From: an uncultured Methanobacteriaceae archaeon
GTDB taxonomy: Archaea; Methanobacteriota; Methanobacteria; Methanobacteriales; Methanobacteriaceae
DNA length: 33,006 nt
Direction: 5' to 3'
NCBI GenBank assembly: GCA_947259185.1
Contig: CAMYKT010000020.1
Location: forward strand, 1-33,006
Shown here: piece by piece, positions 24,006 to 31,644 of the stretch
How the letters are laid out: every line of letters starts with the position of its first letter
Numbering within the stretch: position 1 is the first letter of the stretch
The notes under the pieces: generated by a model
Told to the model about the DNA's origin: nothing
The model's input: only the letters and a program-made list of their open reading frames with translations
Database searches by the model: none
Program-made: the position numbers and the translations under genes

Positions 24006-25220
24006 TCAACCTTTAGAGAGTGATTCAATATAATTTTGCATTTCTTTTATTTTTTCTTGACCATTTCCGCCTATAAAAATATTTTTAAATGATAGGTATG
24101 GTTTTATAATCTCCGGGAGCTGATCAAATTCCTTTATGATTTTGACTTCACCTTCAAAACCCAGTGATATTAATTTCTTTACTGCCAGGGAAGTGCTGTC
24201 CTCCAGACCAGGGAATAAAATTATGGTCTCGGGATTGGATTTACATACTTCCTCTAAAATTTTAAAACGCCATTTTTCCTCTGCCCGGGGGGTTCCCACT
24301 ACCATCACCGGAAACTCAGCTTCCTTTAAAACCTCCTGGATGGCCCCGGTGTTATCAGTTTTCCCCACCACAATGTGGCTGCCCTGAATATTAAACGATT
24401 TTATACGCCCTTCCACTGGACTAAAATTCTCCAGTGAATCTTTAATAATATCCTCTCTTATTTTAAGAACATTAGCCACAGTTTCTGCTGCTCCTGCATT
24501 AATTTTATTAAATTCTCCAAAAAGAAGAAGTTGGTAGGTGGTCTTATCATAAAAAGAGTACTTTAAAAGATTTTTTGATATCTCCACCAGATACTTATCC
24601 TGTTTATTCAGGAGACTATTTTTTGATTTTAAAAATTTTCCCATGTTCCGGGCATAGTTTTCCAGGGACTGATGATGGTTCAGGTGGTCCGGCCCTATAT
24701 TGGTGGCCACCACCAGGTCGAATTCAAAACAATGCTCTGCATATTCCAGGGTCATATCACAGACTTCCACAATCATAACCTGGTATTTATTAGAATCAGC
24801 TTCTAAAATTAATTCACTGTAACCATCAAATCCACCCCCAGAATTACCTCCAATTAAAACCTCCATACCGGCCTTTTCCAGTATGCTTTTTATCATTAAA
24901 GAGGTGGTGGTTTTACCATTGGTTCCTGTCACTCCAATGGTGAAAAGGGAGCGATGGGTATTTATTTTATCAGATAATAGCATCTTAGATTTTTTAATTT
25001 TTTCTCCTAAAGGAGTTTTCCATAATCCCGGACTAAGGGCCACTGCATCCGCAGAGAATATTTTCTCCTCATTATGGAATCCCAGATCCAGGTCTACAAC
25101 ATCTTCTTCCAGGATAATGCTTTTATTAAGATCAGTGGCATAAACCTGGTGACCTCTATTTTTAAGAGACCTGATAGCTTTTTTACCTTCAACTCCCAAT
25201 CCAATTACTGCAACTTTCAT
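24006..25220 (-). CDS. Mur-type ligase, MurD-like, with atypical C-terminal motif
   Basis: The 404-aa protein starts with a MurD-like Rossmann domain (MKVAVIGLGVEGKKAIRSL), then the ATP loop GTNGKTTTS (99-107), VVATNIGPDHLNHHQ (typical Mur D-H motif) and PVEGRIKSF. The C-terminal domain, where other Mur enzymes have D-Y-A-H-N-P, reads VVGKTDNTGAIQEVL, so the usual motif is changed and amino-acid specificity or activity may differ. No Cys4 insertion is present. The ATG at 25220 is supported by AAGGTG five bases upstream. It is the first gene of the minus-strand Mur block, four bases before the start of the double ligase. A step in pseudomurein peptide assembly is the likely role. Confidence 0.9.
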   Translation of the reverse strand: MKVAVIGLGVEGKKAIRSLKNRGHQVYATDLNKSIILEEDVVDLDLGFHNEEKIFSADAVALSPGLWKTPLGEKIKKSKMLLSDKINTHRSLFTIGVTGTNGKTTTSLMIKSILEKAGMEVLIGGNSGGGFDGYSELILEADSNKYQVMIVEVCDMTLEYAEHCFEFDLVVATNIGPDHLNHHQSLENYARNMGKFLKSKNSLLNKQDKYLVEISKNLLKYSFYDKTTYQLLLFGEFNKINAGAAETVANVLKIREDIIKDSLENFSPVEGRIKSFNIQGSHIVVGKTDNTGAIQEVLKEAEFPVMVVGTPRAEEKWRFKILEEVCKSNPETIILFPGLEDSTSLAVKKLISLGFEGEVKIIKEFDQLPEIIKPYLSFKNIFIGGNGQEKIKEMQNYIESLSKG

Positions 25221-25468
25221 CAATACACCTTTAGAAATAAAAAATTAATTAATTATTCTAATTATTTCCTAGTTTAGTATGCTATATCAAATTTAATATT
25301 AAGAAATTTTTATTAGTTATCTATTAAAATAAGTAATATTTAAAGTAATTTTTTGTACAGTATTTTATTAAAAATTCCGTTATTATATTCATAATATAAC
25401 TGACACTTTATTTAACTAGGATTACAGTAAACACCCGGGATGGTATTGAATATTTTCTGGGGGTTTTC

Positions 25469-25729
25469 TTAATCTAATTTAGATTCATTTTCGTCCTGAT
25501 TTATAACACTATCTTCGTCCTGATCCACACCATACTCCTCTTTTAATTCATCCAGGATATTTTCATGTAGATTAGAAACTTTTACTTCTACCTGTTCCCT
25601 TTTTTTAGTTTTTAATCTACGGCCTATAATCCATAATACCACTATGATAGATAAGATAAAGGCCAGTGCTACTATAACCGGGATTAAAAGTGAGTAATCA
25701 AATCCATCAATATTGAATTCCGGACCCAT
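25469..25729 (-). CDS. Small single-pass membrane protein with acidic tail
   Basis: The 86-aa protein has a short N-terminus, one membrane span (about 14-36, LLIPVIVALAFILSIIVVLW), a basic stretch directly after it (RRLKTKKR), and a tail ending in an acidic sequence (DQDEDSVINQDENESK). The positive-inside rule puts the charged tail in the cytoplasm. Function is unknown. A TATA-like TTATATATC lies roughly 25-30 bases upstream of the ATG without a ribosome site, so the transcript is probably leaderless. It is divergent from the class III signal-peptide gene. Confidence 0.65.
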   Translation of the reverse strand: MGPEFNIDGFDYSLLIPVIVALAFILSIIVVLWIIGRRLKTKKREQVEVKVSNLHENILDELKEEYGVDQDEDSVINQDENESKLD

Positions 25730-25820
25730 AATTAAAATATGGTAAAGAGATATATAATGCTAATCATTTGAACACTTTAATAAAAAAAATATAGTTTGTT
25801 TTAAGTCTCGGGGGTATAAA

Positions 25821-26396
25821 ATGGGATTTAGATATGATACGAGAGGACAGGGATCAGCTGAATATGTACTGCTTTTTGCTGCAGTCATAGTGATTGTTAT
25901 TGCTGGATTATACATGTATTATTCTTATTTTAGTTTTGGAGAGGAAGTGGAAATGGTGGATGTAAGTTTAACCATTACCAATACCGGGCCCCGGCCTTCC
26001 CAGTTTATTTATGAAGCCAATAATACTACTGGTGTAAATCGCCATATTAGCACCGGTAATCCTGGAAATTTCTTTTTCACATTACCTTCGGGCCAGAGCC
26101 GTACCTTTTCTTTAGGTACCATGCATTCACCAGTTAGCTTCACCATAGAAGGAGGGGTGGGAAATCCCACCAGTGGAAGTGCCCAGCAAAGAGGTGAAGG
26201 CCAATCTGGTAGATGGACCATTACTATTGGAAACCAGACCATATCATGGGATATAAATGGCCCTTTTGACTGGAGAAAAAACCCCACCGGTAGTATTATT
26301 CGTAGTTTTGCCATAACGGGAGGGGGAGGTGGACTTCCATTTAATATTACAGAAGACCTTCAAACTGTAAGGACCAATGTGAGTGGGGCCTCATAA
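25821..26396 (+). CDS. Class III signal-peptide (archaeal pilin-like) protein
   Basis: The N-terminus RGQGSAEYVLLFAAVIVIVIAGLY is an archaeal class III signal: cleavage is expected before Q10, and Glu14 lies at position +5 of the mature chain, as in type IV pilins. The rest (about 150 residues) is a Gly/Thr/Ser-rich, beta-type exported domain (GGGGGLPFNITEDL near the end). Such proteins are processed by an EppA-type peptidase and assembled or displayed on the cell surface. No assembly ATPase or platform gene is nearby, so it could be an adhesin-type minor pilin. CGGGGGT precedes the ATG. Confidence 0.85.
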   Translation: MGFRYDTRGQGSAEYVLLFAAVIVIVIAGLYMYYSYFSFGEEVEMVDVSLTITNTGPRPSQFIYEANNTTGVNRHISTGNPGNFFFTLPSGQSRTFSLGTMHSPVSFTIEGGVGNPTSGSAQQRGEGQSGRWTITIGNQTISWDINGPFDWRKNPTGSIIRSFAITGGGGGLPFNITEDLQTVRTNVSGAS

Positions 26397-26511
26397 TAGA
26401 TCAAGTTTATAAAACCCCCTTTACTTTTTTAGTAATTATTATAATTTTTTATATGCAGGGGAATACTTTCAGTTTATAATCCACTATTCCAATCTTTCAT
26501 AAGTACCTTTT

Positions 26512-27531
26512 TTAGTTTGAATAATCCACTACTTCCAGTTCTTTTACAGGTGTACCATCACTCCATAAACCCATAAAACGTTGCTGGGTGGTATTACCCA
26601 GGGCATATTCCTTGTTTGTCCCATAAAATGCTGCTTCATATAACCCATCAAATAATTTCCAGGTCCCATAGTAATCCAGGGCATTAACCATCAAACGATA
26701 TTCCCCACAATTTAAAAGTGCCAGCGGGGCCAGATGGTCAGCAATTAAAGGTGGGTTTCCATAGTAATCAGATACCATGATTACATAGTTCTTATTTTCA
26801 GGGGGTATGCTGGTGGTTTCTTTTATTATCTTTTCTGAATCAAAAGAACCTACAATATCATCTCTATCACCAGATAAGGTTAATAAGAGAGTAGTGGATG
26901 GTATTCTGGATAAATCTTCCAGTAGAGGGCCCATGGTCCGGTTTTCTGAACGGGATAAACCAGGTTGCACACAGAATATTGCTTTTGGTTGGGGAATTCC
27001 TTCCTGGGATGCCCTTGCTGCCATATTGATTGATATGAGACCACCAGCAGAGTGTCCCACCAGGGCCAGATTTTCCCTCTGGGGCCGGACATGTTCACCA
27101 TTTTCCAGCTGGATTAATGCATCTTTAAGGGAATAAATAGCATTCTGGGTGAAATTATCTGATGAATCAAAAATACTGGATTGGTAGCGAGGATAAATCA
27201 CAATATTGCCTTTTTTTACCAGATGATCAATCCAGGGGCGATAAAATAAAGGATCGGTGGCAGACCAGCCGTGGTTAAATACTATTACCGGGGCAGATTC
27301 AGGTGAAGGGGATCCTGGTTCAAATATCCAGTACTGCAGCGCCCCACTACCATAAGTAGAGGATATCACCTGGGAATGATTATAATCCATTCCACCAGGA
27401 CCATTTACGGTCTGGAAGGATCCCTGAGGGTTTTCAGCATATACTGCGGTGCTAAATGCAACTATAACTAAGAATATAAAAGCAAAACCTGAAAAAATTA
27501 GGTATCTGGCTGAGGGAGGAGAGGAAGTCAT
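26512..27531 (-). CDS. Secreted alpha/beta hydrolase (esterase/lipase-like)
   Basis: The 339-aa protein has a signal peptide: an uncharged N-terminus, a hydrophobic core (about 11-29) and a probable signal peptidase site AVYA-EN near residue 32. The mature part shows VIVFNHGWSATDPLFY (oxyanion region), the nucleophile elbow GHSAGG with Ser161, an acid in LTLSGDRDDIVGS, and a candidate histidine in ADHLAP. The pattern resembles chlorophyllase/cutinase-like and platelet-activating-factor-acetylhydrolase-like esterases. The substrate is unknown. There is no ribosome site, so leaderless expression is possible. It is convergent with the pilin-like gene and divergent from msrA. Confidence 0.85.
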   Translation of the reverse strand: MTSSPPSARYLIFSGFAFIFLVIVAFSTAVYAENPQGSFQTVNGPGGMDYNHSQVISSTYGSGALQYWIFEPGSPSPESAPVIVFNHGWSATDPLFYRPWIDHLVKKGNIVIYPRYQSSIFDSSDNFTQNAIYSLKDALIQLENGEHVRPQRENLALVGHSAGGLISINMAARASQEGIPQPKAIFCVQPGLSRSENRTMGPLLEDLSRIPSTTLLLTLSGDRDDIVGSFDSEKIIKETTSIPPENKNYVIMVSDYYGNPPLIADHLAPLALLNCGEYRLMVNALDYYGTWKLFDGLYEAAFYGTNKEYALGNTTQQRFMGLWSDGTPVKELEVVDYSN

Positions 27532-27715
27532 GTATAACTTTTTTTAATTAATTACTAATTAATTTATTCCCGGCTTAGTTTTTTAAAAAATATGGTAAAA
27601 AATTTGTATTTATAAAAACATAATATCAACTACCAGTGGTGATTAGCATTATCTGGTATAATCCGAGAGATAGTTAACCCGGTTTTAATAATCCCTATAC
27701 TAGGATATGGATAAT

Positions 27716-28204
27716 ATGAAAGAAGATAAAACGCAAAAAGCTACCTTTGGAGCAGGATGTTTCTGGGGTGTGGAAGATGCATTTAGAAAGCTCAAAGGAG
27801 TTAAATCAACACAAGCAGGTTATATGGGTGGCCATCTAAAAGACCCCACCTATGAAGATGTATGCCAGGGAGATAGTGGACATGCTGAAGTGGTTCAGGT
27901 TACCTTTAACCCGGAAGAAATATCCTATAACGATCTTCTGGATTTATTCTGGAAAATCCACGATCCCACCACCTTAAATCGCCAGGGACCGGATATTGGA
28001 TACCAGTACCGTTCGGCTATCTTTTATCATAACCTGGAGCAGAAGGCCCAGGCTTTGATTTCAATGGAAAAACTGCAATCCACCCCGGGATATGATAAGG
28101 AAATTGTAACTGTTATTGAACCGGCCACCACCTTTTACCAGGCAGAGGAGTACCATCAGCAGTACCTGGAAAAAAGAGGAGCTAAAAGCTGCCACTTCTT
28201 TTAG
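27716..28204 (+). CDS. msrA: Peptide-methionine (S)-S-oxide reductase
   Basis: MsrA repairs oxidised methionine in proteins. From the chosen start it has 162 residues. The catalytic motif GAGCFWGVE contains the nucleophilic cysteine (residue 15), and GYMGG, GHAEVVQV, FWKIHDPTTLNRQG and YQYRSAIFY are the remaining family motifs. A C-terminal cysteine in KSCHFF probably acts as the recycling cysteine. I use the ATG at 27716 since AGGAT lies nine bases upstream; the ATG at 27707 is adjacent to that site. The gene stands alone, which suits an oxygen-stress repair function in an anaerobe. Confidence 0.96.
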   Translation: MKEDKTQKATFGAGCFWGVEDAFRKLKGVKSTQAGYMGGHLKDPTYEDVCQGDSGHAEVVQVTFNPEEISYNDLLDLFWKIHDPTTLNRQGPDIGYQYRSAIFYHNLEQKAQALISMEKLQSTPGYDKEIVTVIEPATTFYQAEEYHQQYLEKRGAKSCHFF

Positions 28205-28359
28205 TTATTAATTAATAGGATAACTCCTGATAAAATAGGAAAATTAGGATTAATTATTATAGTTGGTGTTTCCTATAAAACTGAAAAATATGAGAACATT
28301 TTATTTACTTCAAAAATCATATAAAATAATGATTTCATGTTAAAATCACTTCCAATAAC

Positions 28360-28390
28360 CCTTTTAAAACAATCAACATATTTTAAAAGG
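28360..28390. repeat. Perfect 10-base inverted repeat upstream of the korA TATA box
   Basis: Arms CCTTTTAAAA (28360-28369) and TTTTAAAAGG (28381-28390) flank 11 bases. Centre-to-centre spacing of the half sites is 21 bases, two helical turns, fitting a dimeric regulator. It ends about eight bases before the TATA-like element. It could instead be an RNA hairpin of the msrA transcript. Confidence 0.5.
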
Positions 28391-28398
28391 CAGGCCGG

Positions 28399-28411
28399 TA
28401 TATTTTATATT
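28399..28411 (+). promoter_or_regulatory. Putative TATA box of korA
   Basis: TATATTTTATATT preceded by GGCCGG is a strong TATA candidate. Transcription would start around 28430, leaving a long leader before korA. Confidence 0.4.
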
Positions 28412-28546
28412 CACTCAGGTACTCTTATTAATTTTTTTAATTGTTTAAACTTCTTCCCTTTACAAATGGATTCATTTAATACTCATTTTAGAGGTTTTAA
28501 TTCTTATTAACAGACTAATTTTTAAAGTATAATGCTGGTGAAACCA

Positions 28547-30277
28547 ATGTCCATGATAAAATTAGAAGAAGATGTTTCCCTGGTGCTTTGTGGTGAAGCA
28601 GGGCAGGGAATTCAAAGTGTGGAGAATATTATGGTACAGGCCTTGAAGATGGGGGGCTACCATGTTTTTTCCACCAAAGAATACATGTCCCGGGTAAGGG
28701 GAGGTCAAAACTCCACCCAAATCAGGGCCTCTTCAAAAAGGGTTAAAGCTTATCGGGACCGGATTGATATCCTGGTGGCTTTGAGTAAGGGTGCCATTCC
28801 CCATCTGGAAAAGAGGATAACTGAAAATACCCTGATATTAGGAGATGAAGAGGTACTGCAAGATATGGATGAGAACCAGTATACTCTCTTAAAAGCCCCC
28901 TTTATTTCTAAAGCCAAAAAACTGGGGGGCCTTATATTCTCCAATGTGATTGCTGCCGGGGCATTGTCCTGTATCATGGGGGTGGATAAAGAAATATTTG
29001 ATGAACTCATTACTCTCCTTTTTGCATCCAAGGGTGAAAAGATACTGGAAAAAGATTTAAAAGCAGGGGTGAAAGGATACGATATTGGGAAAAAACTCCT
29101 GGATAGTGGTCGGATTTCTATTAAAATAGATAAAAACCCGGCTATCAGTAAGGAAATCTTAATTAACGGTACCCAGGCAGTGGGTTTAGGTTGCATTTCC
29201 GGGGGATGTAAATTTATTTCCGCTTATCCCATGACTCCTTCCAGCCCCTTACAGGTTTTTATGGCAGATAATGCCTCAGAATTTGAAATGGTGTTTGAAC
29301 AGGCAGAAGATGAAATCGCCGCCTTAAATATGGCATTGGGAGCATCTTATGCCGGGGCCCGGGCTATGACCGCCACCTCGGGTAGTGGTTTTGCCCTTAT
29401 GCAGGAAGCCGTGGGACTAGCAGGGATGATCGAAACCCCGGTGGTTATCTATATTGCCCAGAGACCGGGACCGGCAGTGGGACTACCTACCAGAACTGCC
29501 CAGGAAGATCTTAATTTAGCCCTTTACTCCGGGCCAGGGGAATTCCCCCGGATAATCTATGCTCCCGGGAACTTTAAAGATGCCCTGGAATTATCTCATA
29601 AATCATTCAATCTGGCAGAAAAATATCAAATCCCGGTATTTATATTATCAGACCAGTATATGGCTGATATTTATTATAACCTGCCTTCCCTGGATATAGA
29701 AAATCTGGATGTGGAGGACTACCTGGTGGAAACTGATGCAGATTATAAAAGATACATCCTCACCCGGGATGGTATTTCACCCCGGGGCATACCGGGCCAT
29801 GGAAAGGGCTTAGTATGTGTTGACTCAGATGAACATGATGAAGAAGGGCACATAACAGAAGATCTGAATCTTAGAACCCTTATGGTAGATAAAAGACTAA
29901 AAAAGATGGATAAAATAAGAAAAGAAGCCATTCCAGGTGAATTTTTTACCACATCAAATTCCTCCTCGTATGAAACTCTTATTTTGGGCTGGGGCTCCAC
30001 TTACTGGCCCTTAAAAGAGGCTCTCTTAGAAATGGAAAATGATGATCTGGCGCTATTACACTTCAAACAGTTATATCCTCTCTCTTCCCAGGTAGGGGAA
30101 TTAATTAAAAAGGCCAAAAAAAGTGTTATGTTTGAGAATAATGCCCAGGGGCAGATGGCCCACCTGGTTCAAATGGAAACGGGCTTAAAGATTGATCATA
30201 AGGTTTTAAAATATAATGGAATGCCCTTTTCTGTTGAAGAAATTTTAGCAGTATTGGAAACTCTGGAGGAGGAATAA
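28547..30277 (+). CDS. korA: 2-oxoacid:ferredoxin oxidoreductase, fused gamma-alpha subunit
   Basis: This subunit decarboxylates (or, in methanogens, makes) 2-oxoacids with coenzyme A and ferredoxin together with the beta subunit. Residues 1-190 form the gamma domain with GEAGQGIQS near 16-24; the alpha domain follows with SAYPMTPSS (about 225-233), GLPTRTAQEDLN and a C-terminal transketolase-like part. At 576 aa it is typical of the two-subunit (gamma-alpha plus beta) type. I choose the ATG at 28547 because GGTGA lies five bases upstream; the ATG at 28532 has no ribosome site. The substrate (2-oxoglutarate or another 2-oxoacid) cannot be settled. korB follows two bases after its stop. Confidence 0.93.
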   Translation: MSMIKLEEDVSLVLCGEAGQGIQSVENIMVQALKMGGYHVFSTKEYMSRVRGGQNSTQIRASSKRVKAYRDRIDILVALSKGAIPHLEKRITENTLILGDEEVLQDMDENQYTLLKAPFISKAKKLGGLIFSNVIAAGALSCIMGVDKEIFDELITLLFASKGEKILEKDLKAGVKGYDIGKKLLDSGRISIKIDKNPAISKEILINGTQAVGLGCISGGCKFISAYPMTPSSPLQVFMADNASEFEMVFEQAEDEIAALNMALGASYAGARAMTATSGSGFALMQEAVGLAGMIETPVVIYIAQRPGPAVGLPTRTAQEDLNLALYSGPGEFPRIIYAPGNFKDALELSHKSFNLAEKYQIPVFILSDQYMADIYYNLPSLDIENLDVEDYLVETDADYKRYILTRDGISPRGIPGHGKGLVCVDSDEHDEEGHITEDLNLRTLMVDKRLKKMDKIRKEAIPGEFFTTSNSSSYETLILGWGSTYWPLKEALLEMENDDLALLHFKQLYPLSSQVGELIKKAKKSVMFENNAQGQMAHLVQMETGLKIDHKVLKYNGMPFSVEEILAVLETLEEE

Positions 30278-30279
30278 TA

Positions 30280-31158
30280 ATGGATCCAGAAATCTTTGAG
30301 ATGGAAAATGCAGATATTGCCTGGTGTCCTGGATGCGGGGACTTCCTTATATTAAAAGCATTAAAACAGGCCCTGGCCGATTTAGAGTTAGGTCCTGAAA
30401 AACTGGTCTTAGTATCAGGTATTGGGCAGGCAGGAAAATTACCTCACTACCTGAAATCCAATATATTCAATGGCTTACATGGCAGATCTCTATCACCAGC
30501 CACCGCTATTAAAGCATCAAATCCGGATATGGTGGTTATCGATGTTTCCGGGGATGGCTGTATGTATGGTGAAGGGGGTAACCACTTCATGCACACCATA
30601 CGCCGCAATCCAGACATCACCAACATAGTACTAAACAACATGGTGTATGGTTTAACCAAGGGTCAGGCATCACCCACCAGCCAGAAAGACTTTGAAACCC
30701 CATTTCAGGTAGATGGAGTTTTTGAAGAACCATTCAATCCATTGGCCGTGGCCATAACTTTAGGTGCTTCTTTTGTGGCCAGGACATTTGCAGGAGATAT
30801 ACCTCATATGGTGGATGTCCTGAAAAAAGCCATACAACACAAGGGATATTCTCTGGTGGATATATTTCAACCCTGTGTTACCTTCAACAAGGTGAATACT
30901 TTCAGCTGGTTTAAAGAGAACACTTACCTCATGGATGATACCCACAATCCCTACCTTAAAATAGAGGCCCTGAAAAGAGCCCTGGAAGGAAATGATGGTG
31001 AAGGTAAATTCCCCCTGGGTATATTTTATATTAAAATGGGCCAATCCACCTTTGAAGAAAATCTATCAGTTTATAAAAAAGATAAGACCCCCTTATTCTG
31101 GAGGAAAGTGGATAAAAATAAATTAAAGACATTAATTGATTCTAAAAGAAGCCTTTAA
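30280..31158 (+). CDS. korB: 2-oxoacid:ferredoxin oxidoreductase, beta subunit, lacking one Fe-S cysteine
   Basis: This is the thiamine-diphosphate subunit of the oxidoreductase, 292 aa. WCPGCG (C16, C19) and IFQPC (C199) supply three of the expected four cluster ligands; the fourth, in the family sequence SGIGC, is Q50 in SGIGQAG. GDGCMYGEGGNH and NNMVYGLTKGQASPTS form the cofactor site. A subfamily with GIGQ seems to exist elsewhere, so this may be natural; the cluster may have a non-cysteine ligand or differ. GGAGG stands just upstream of the ATG. It forms an operon with the alpha subunit. Confidence 0.93.
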   Translation: MDPEIFEMENADIAWCPGCGDFLILKALKQALADLELGPEKLVLVSGIGQAGKLPHYLKSNIFNGLHGRSLSPATAIKASNPDMVVIDVSGDGCMYGEGGNHFMHTIRRNPDITNIVLNNMVYGLTKGQASPTSQKDFETPFQVDGVFEEPFNPLAVAITLGASFVARTFAGDIPHMVDVLKKAIQHKGYSLVDIFQPCVTFNKVNTFSWFKENTYLMDDTHNPYLKIEALKRALEGNDGEGKFPLGIFYIKMGQSTFEENLSVYKKDKTPLFWRKVDKNKLKTLIDSKRSL

Positions 31159-31219
31159 TCTAAGTATTTACCCGGTAAGTATATATTTACATGATTTAAT
31201 TATTTTAACAGGTAATACC

Positions 31220-31636
31220 ATGTTTGAAGAAGAAATGGACAACCGGATATATAAATTATTTATAAGCCAGTTTAAAGAGGAAGAAGAAGAGAATATACTT
31301 TTTAAAAATAGGCTGGACCATGCCTCTGATTTCCAGTGGGAAAACTATTCCCTCCCCCAGGATGCACCCCCTGAAATAAAAAATAAGATAAAGGAAGTTG
31401 ATGTGGTGGTGGTGCTCTCAGGACTCTACAGTCACTATCCTGATTACATTGAACTGGTAGTAAATACTGCCCATGAACAAAATAAACCCCTGGTTATCAT
31501 CCGACCCTATGGGGTGGAAAATATTCCTCTGGAACTGGAAAAAAAGGCTCAGGAAGTGGTGGGCTGGAATGCTCCCTGTATTGTGGATGCTATAAAAAGT
31601 GTTTTAGGTGGTGGGGAGGGTAGTTGTGATATATAA
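31220..31636 (+). CDS. MTH538-type TIR-like domain protein
   Basis: The 138-aa protein resembles the Methanothermobacter protein MTH538, whose structure is a flavodoxin/CheY-like fold in the TIR-like ThsB family. The core matches: VVVVLSGLYSHYPDYIELVV (about 62-81), KPLVIIRPYGVENIPLELE (about 89-107) and EVVGWNAPCIVDAI (112-125). An N-terminal extension of about 25 residues is acidic. No catalytic glutamate of NAD-cleaving TIR domains can be assigned with confidence. I take the ATG at 31220, behind AGGTAAT, although the frame is open upstream and overlaps korB. The convergent neighbour is rad50, as I recall for MTH538 and MTH540 in Methanothermobacter. Confidence 0.8.
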   Translation: MFEEEMDNRIYKLFISQFKEEEEENILFKNRLDHASDFQWENYSLPQDAPPEIKNKIKEVDVVVVLSGLYSHYPDYIELVVNTAHEQNKPLVIIRPYGVENIPLELEKKAQEVVGWNAPCIVDAIKSVLGGGEGSCDI

Positions 31637-31644
31637 AACCCAAT

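Larger units (their letters stand above)
28205..28546. other. Intergenic region with the korA promoter and a strong inverted repeat
   Basis: No gene is seen on either strand. The stretch holds a perfect ten-base inverted repeat and a TATA-like element, both described separately, and the korA leader of about 110 bases. Confidence 0.55.

Noticed and set aside
31136..31219. Longer N-terminus for the TIR-like protein
   Set aside because: It would overlap the end of korB, lacks a ribosome site and has no counterpart in the MTH538 sequence as I recall it; the ATG at 31220 has a suitable site.
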